Part shown: positions 62,352 to 64,000 of the stretch, piece by piece | Position numbering within the stretch: position 1 is the stretch's first letter | Layout of the letters: each line of letters opens with the position of its first letter | From: Bacteroidales bacterium | GTDB lineage: Bacteria; Bacteroidota; Bacteroidia; Bacteroidales; UBA1715 | DNA length: 64,000 nt | Reading direction: 5' to 3' | NCBI GenBank assembly: GCA_016714605.1 | Contig: JADKDL010000016.1 | Coordinates: forward strand, 62,001 to 126,000 | Translations under genes and position numbers: made by a program | Notes under the pieces: model-generated | What the model was told of the DNA's origin: nothing | Database searches by the model: none | The model's input: only the letters and a program-made list of their open reading frames with translations

Positions 62352-64000
62352 TTATTTGTTTTGTTGAATATCAAGTATTGAGTTTACTATTTTTAGAAGT
62401 TCATTTCCCTTTATGGGTTTGGTCAGATAGTTATCAAAATGCTTCTTAAACTCATTCACTTCGTTATTTAGTGCATAAGCTGTTTGAGCTACAATTTGTA
62501 CTGATGAGTTGAATTCTTTTATAACCTTAGCTGCTGTAAAACCATCCATCACTGGCATTTTAATGTCCATAAGAATAAGTTTTACATCGGGGTTGTTTCT
62601 TGCAAGTTCTACAGCTTCTAATCCGTTTTTGGCGTGTAATATTCTTAAATTCAGTATACTCAGCAATTCTTCTATATATAAAAATACAAATTCTTCATCT
62701 TCGGCAACTATAATTTTGCACTTGCAATTTTCATTATTTGCATTTAAGTTATATGATGAAAATTGGATGTCGTTTTTAGAAAGAAATGGAATTGTAAAAT
62801 AAAAGCTAGAGCCTTCATTTTCTACAGATTCTACCCATATTTTGCCTCCGAGTAATTCTGCAAAACCTTTACAGATTGACAATCCCAATCCGGTGCCACC
62901 ATAATTATGACAAATAGAGTCATCTGCTTGTCTGAATCTCTCAAAGATTATTTTTCTTGCTTTTTCAGGAATACCAATCCCTGTATCTTTTACGAAAAAT
63001 GTAAGTGTTGAATCGTCATAATTTTCAAGCACATAACCAATTTCTATTTTTCCATCTTTTGTGAATTTAAGTGCATTAGATGTGAGGTTTGTAATTATTT
63101 GAATAAGTTTCGATTTATCTGAGTATATGTATGATAAATCGTCGTTTAGAAATTTCAATGTTTTAAGAGATACATTATTTTTCGAAGCTTGAACTCTGAA
63201 AATACTTACTATCTGATCTAAAATACTGTTTATTGAAAATGTTTCTATATTAATTTTTTCTTGTTTCGTTTCTAACGAAGATATCGTCAATACATTAGTA
63301 ACTATAGCCAAAAGTTGTTTAGAACTGTTTATTACAATTTCCGTGTATGAATTTCTTTTTTCTTGAGAAAGATTTTGGTTTTTAAGTAACTCTGAAAAAC
63401 CTAAAATTCCATTCATAGGAGTTCTTATTTCATGCGACATGTTTTGCAAAAAAGATGTTTTGAGTTTGTCGCTTGTTTCTGCTTGCTCTTTTGCCGAAAT
63501 TAATTCTCTTTCGGTTATTACTTTGTTTGTTACATCTCTTATTATACAAAGTACGTTTTGAGTGTTATCTAATTTAATCAGTTTGTAACTTATATCTGCA
63601 AAAATTATGGTATTATCTTTACATCTAAATTTGGTATCGCTTGTATTTGCAAAACCATTTCTTAATGACTCTTGAAACACAATAGGTTCATGATTTCCTG
63701 CTAAAAGATTTTTAATGGTAAGTGTGAAAAATTCTTGTTCGGTGTAACCAAATAATTTTGTAAGTTCCTGATTTATAAATGTAAATTGACCGTCTGTGTT
63801 CAATAACCCTATTCCTGTCATTGCATTTTCTGTGATTGCCTTAAATCGTAATTCGTTTGCAATAGCTAGATCATGTGCTTTGCAGAGTTCGTTATTTTTT
63901 TCTTGAAGTGTTTTATTTAATAATTCATACTTCTCATTTTTTTCTTTCAGTTTGTTTTCAATTCTTTTTAGTTCTGTAATATCTGTAATTGTACCTAGAG
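62352..64000 (-). CDS. PAS-containing hybrid histidine kinase/response regulator (5' end outside the window)
   Basis: The frame stays open from the stop at 62352 to the right edge, so the start lies beyond 64000. From the edge inward: the end of one PAS/PAC unit (GTITDITELKRIENKLKEK), a coiled coil, a PAS domain (ENAMTGIGLLNTDGQFTFINQELTKLFGY), and a HisKA domain with the phospho-His in FLQNMSHEIRTPMNGILGFSELL. Then comes an HATPase domain with the N box NLTSNALKF, G1 box DTGIGIP, F box FERFRQAD and G2 box GGTGLGLSICKG, and a receiver domain with VAEDEE, the phospho-Asp in LILMDIKMPVMDG and TKPIKG. There is no DNA-binding output. No transmembrane part is visible in the window. It would autophosphorylate on His and pass phosphate to its own receiver; the signal is unknown. 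Confidence 0.93.
   Translation of the reverse strand, partial: LGTITDITELKRIENKLKEKNEKYELLNKTLQEKNNELCKAHDLAIANELRFKAITENAMTGIGLLNTDGQFTFINQELTKLFGYTEQEFFTLTIKNLLAGNHEPIVFQESLRNGFANTSDTKFRCKDNTIIFADISYKLIKLDNTQNVLCIIRDVTNKVITERELISAKEQAETSDKLKTSFLQNMSHEIRTPMNGILGFSELLKNQNLSQEKRNSYTEIVINSSKQLLAIVTNVLTISSLETKQEKINIETFSINSILDQIVSIFRVQASKNNVSLKTLKFLNDDLSYIYSDKSKLIQIITNLTSNALKFTKDGKIEIGYVLENYDDSTLTFFVKDTGIGIPEKARKIIFERFRQADDSICHNYGGTGLGLSICKGFAELLGGKIWVESVENEGSSFYFTIPFLSKNDIQFSSYNLNANNENCKCKIIVAEDEEFVFLYIEELLSILNLRILHAKNGLEAVELARNNPDVKLILMDIKMPVMDGFTAAKVIKEFNSSVQIVAQTAYALNNEVNEFKKHFDNYLTKPIKGNELLKIVNSILDIQQNK

Overview
The window is AT-rich DNA from a member of the Bacteroidota, probably a Bacteroidales-like or related anaerobic lineage. 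The evidence is a SusC/SusD pair, many type IX secretion (T9SS) cargo proteins with type A or type B C-terminal sorting domains, DUF5686, DUF2795 and CHU_C families, very little Shine-Dalgarno signal, and promoters of the Bacteroidetes form (TTG, about 19-20 nt, TAnnTTTG). I cannot name the species.

Region 1 (1-30.6 kb) is almost entirely an envelope and extracellular-protein locus on the + strand. It holds an OprB-like porin, five proteins sharing an N-terminal domain I cannot name (starting at 1613, 2725, 7719, 10440 and 18228), a tiny membrane-tethered dockerin-like protein (2393-2662), and a TonB-dependent receptor. It also holds two near-duplicate secreted proteins ending in a single dockerin-type EF-hand (14196-15755 and 16545-18119), and three large modular proteins with Ig-like, cohesin-like, dockerin-like and T9SS sorting modules (10440-13767, 18228-21548, 21782-23890). 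A SusC/SusD/lipoprotein operon closes the region. The combination reads like a lineage-specific surface assembly in which dockerin-like tails could dock on cohesin-like scaffolds anchored through T9SS. That is my main candidate for an undescribed system, and the binding partnership is inference. Four genes here are broken by single-base indels, five in total and mostly in short homopolymers; each is repaired by restoring one base. These are either assembly errors or real decay.

Region 2 (30.6-46.7 kb) is more ordinary: a VC0807-like membrane protein, a MurU-like nucleotidyltransferase, lipB, a VanX-type dipeptidase lipoprotein, a DPP-IV peptidase, a GNAT-like protein, recJ, DUF2147, DUF5686, a response regulator, a cytochrome b5-like protein, a GH3 beta-glucosidase, and a YjdI-CDGSH iron-sulfur protein.

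Region 3 (46.7-64 kb) begins with an orphan T9SS tail and about 750 bp without a gene, then tRNA-Lys(TTT). Next come a lipoprotein, a bile-acid:Na+ symporter-family protein, an acyltransferase, a NagZ-like GH3 lipoprotein, a PduO-type cobalamin adenosyltransferase, DUF2795, a TPR protein, a type B T9SS cargo protein, a lipoprotein, and a DUF6702-like gene with an in-frame stop. An XRE-cupin regulator, an aminotransferase and a hybrid histidine kinase cut by the right edge finish the window. Intergenic spacers in region 1 carry two kinds of dispersed palindromic repeats. I see no CRISPR array, IS element, prophage or rRNA.
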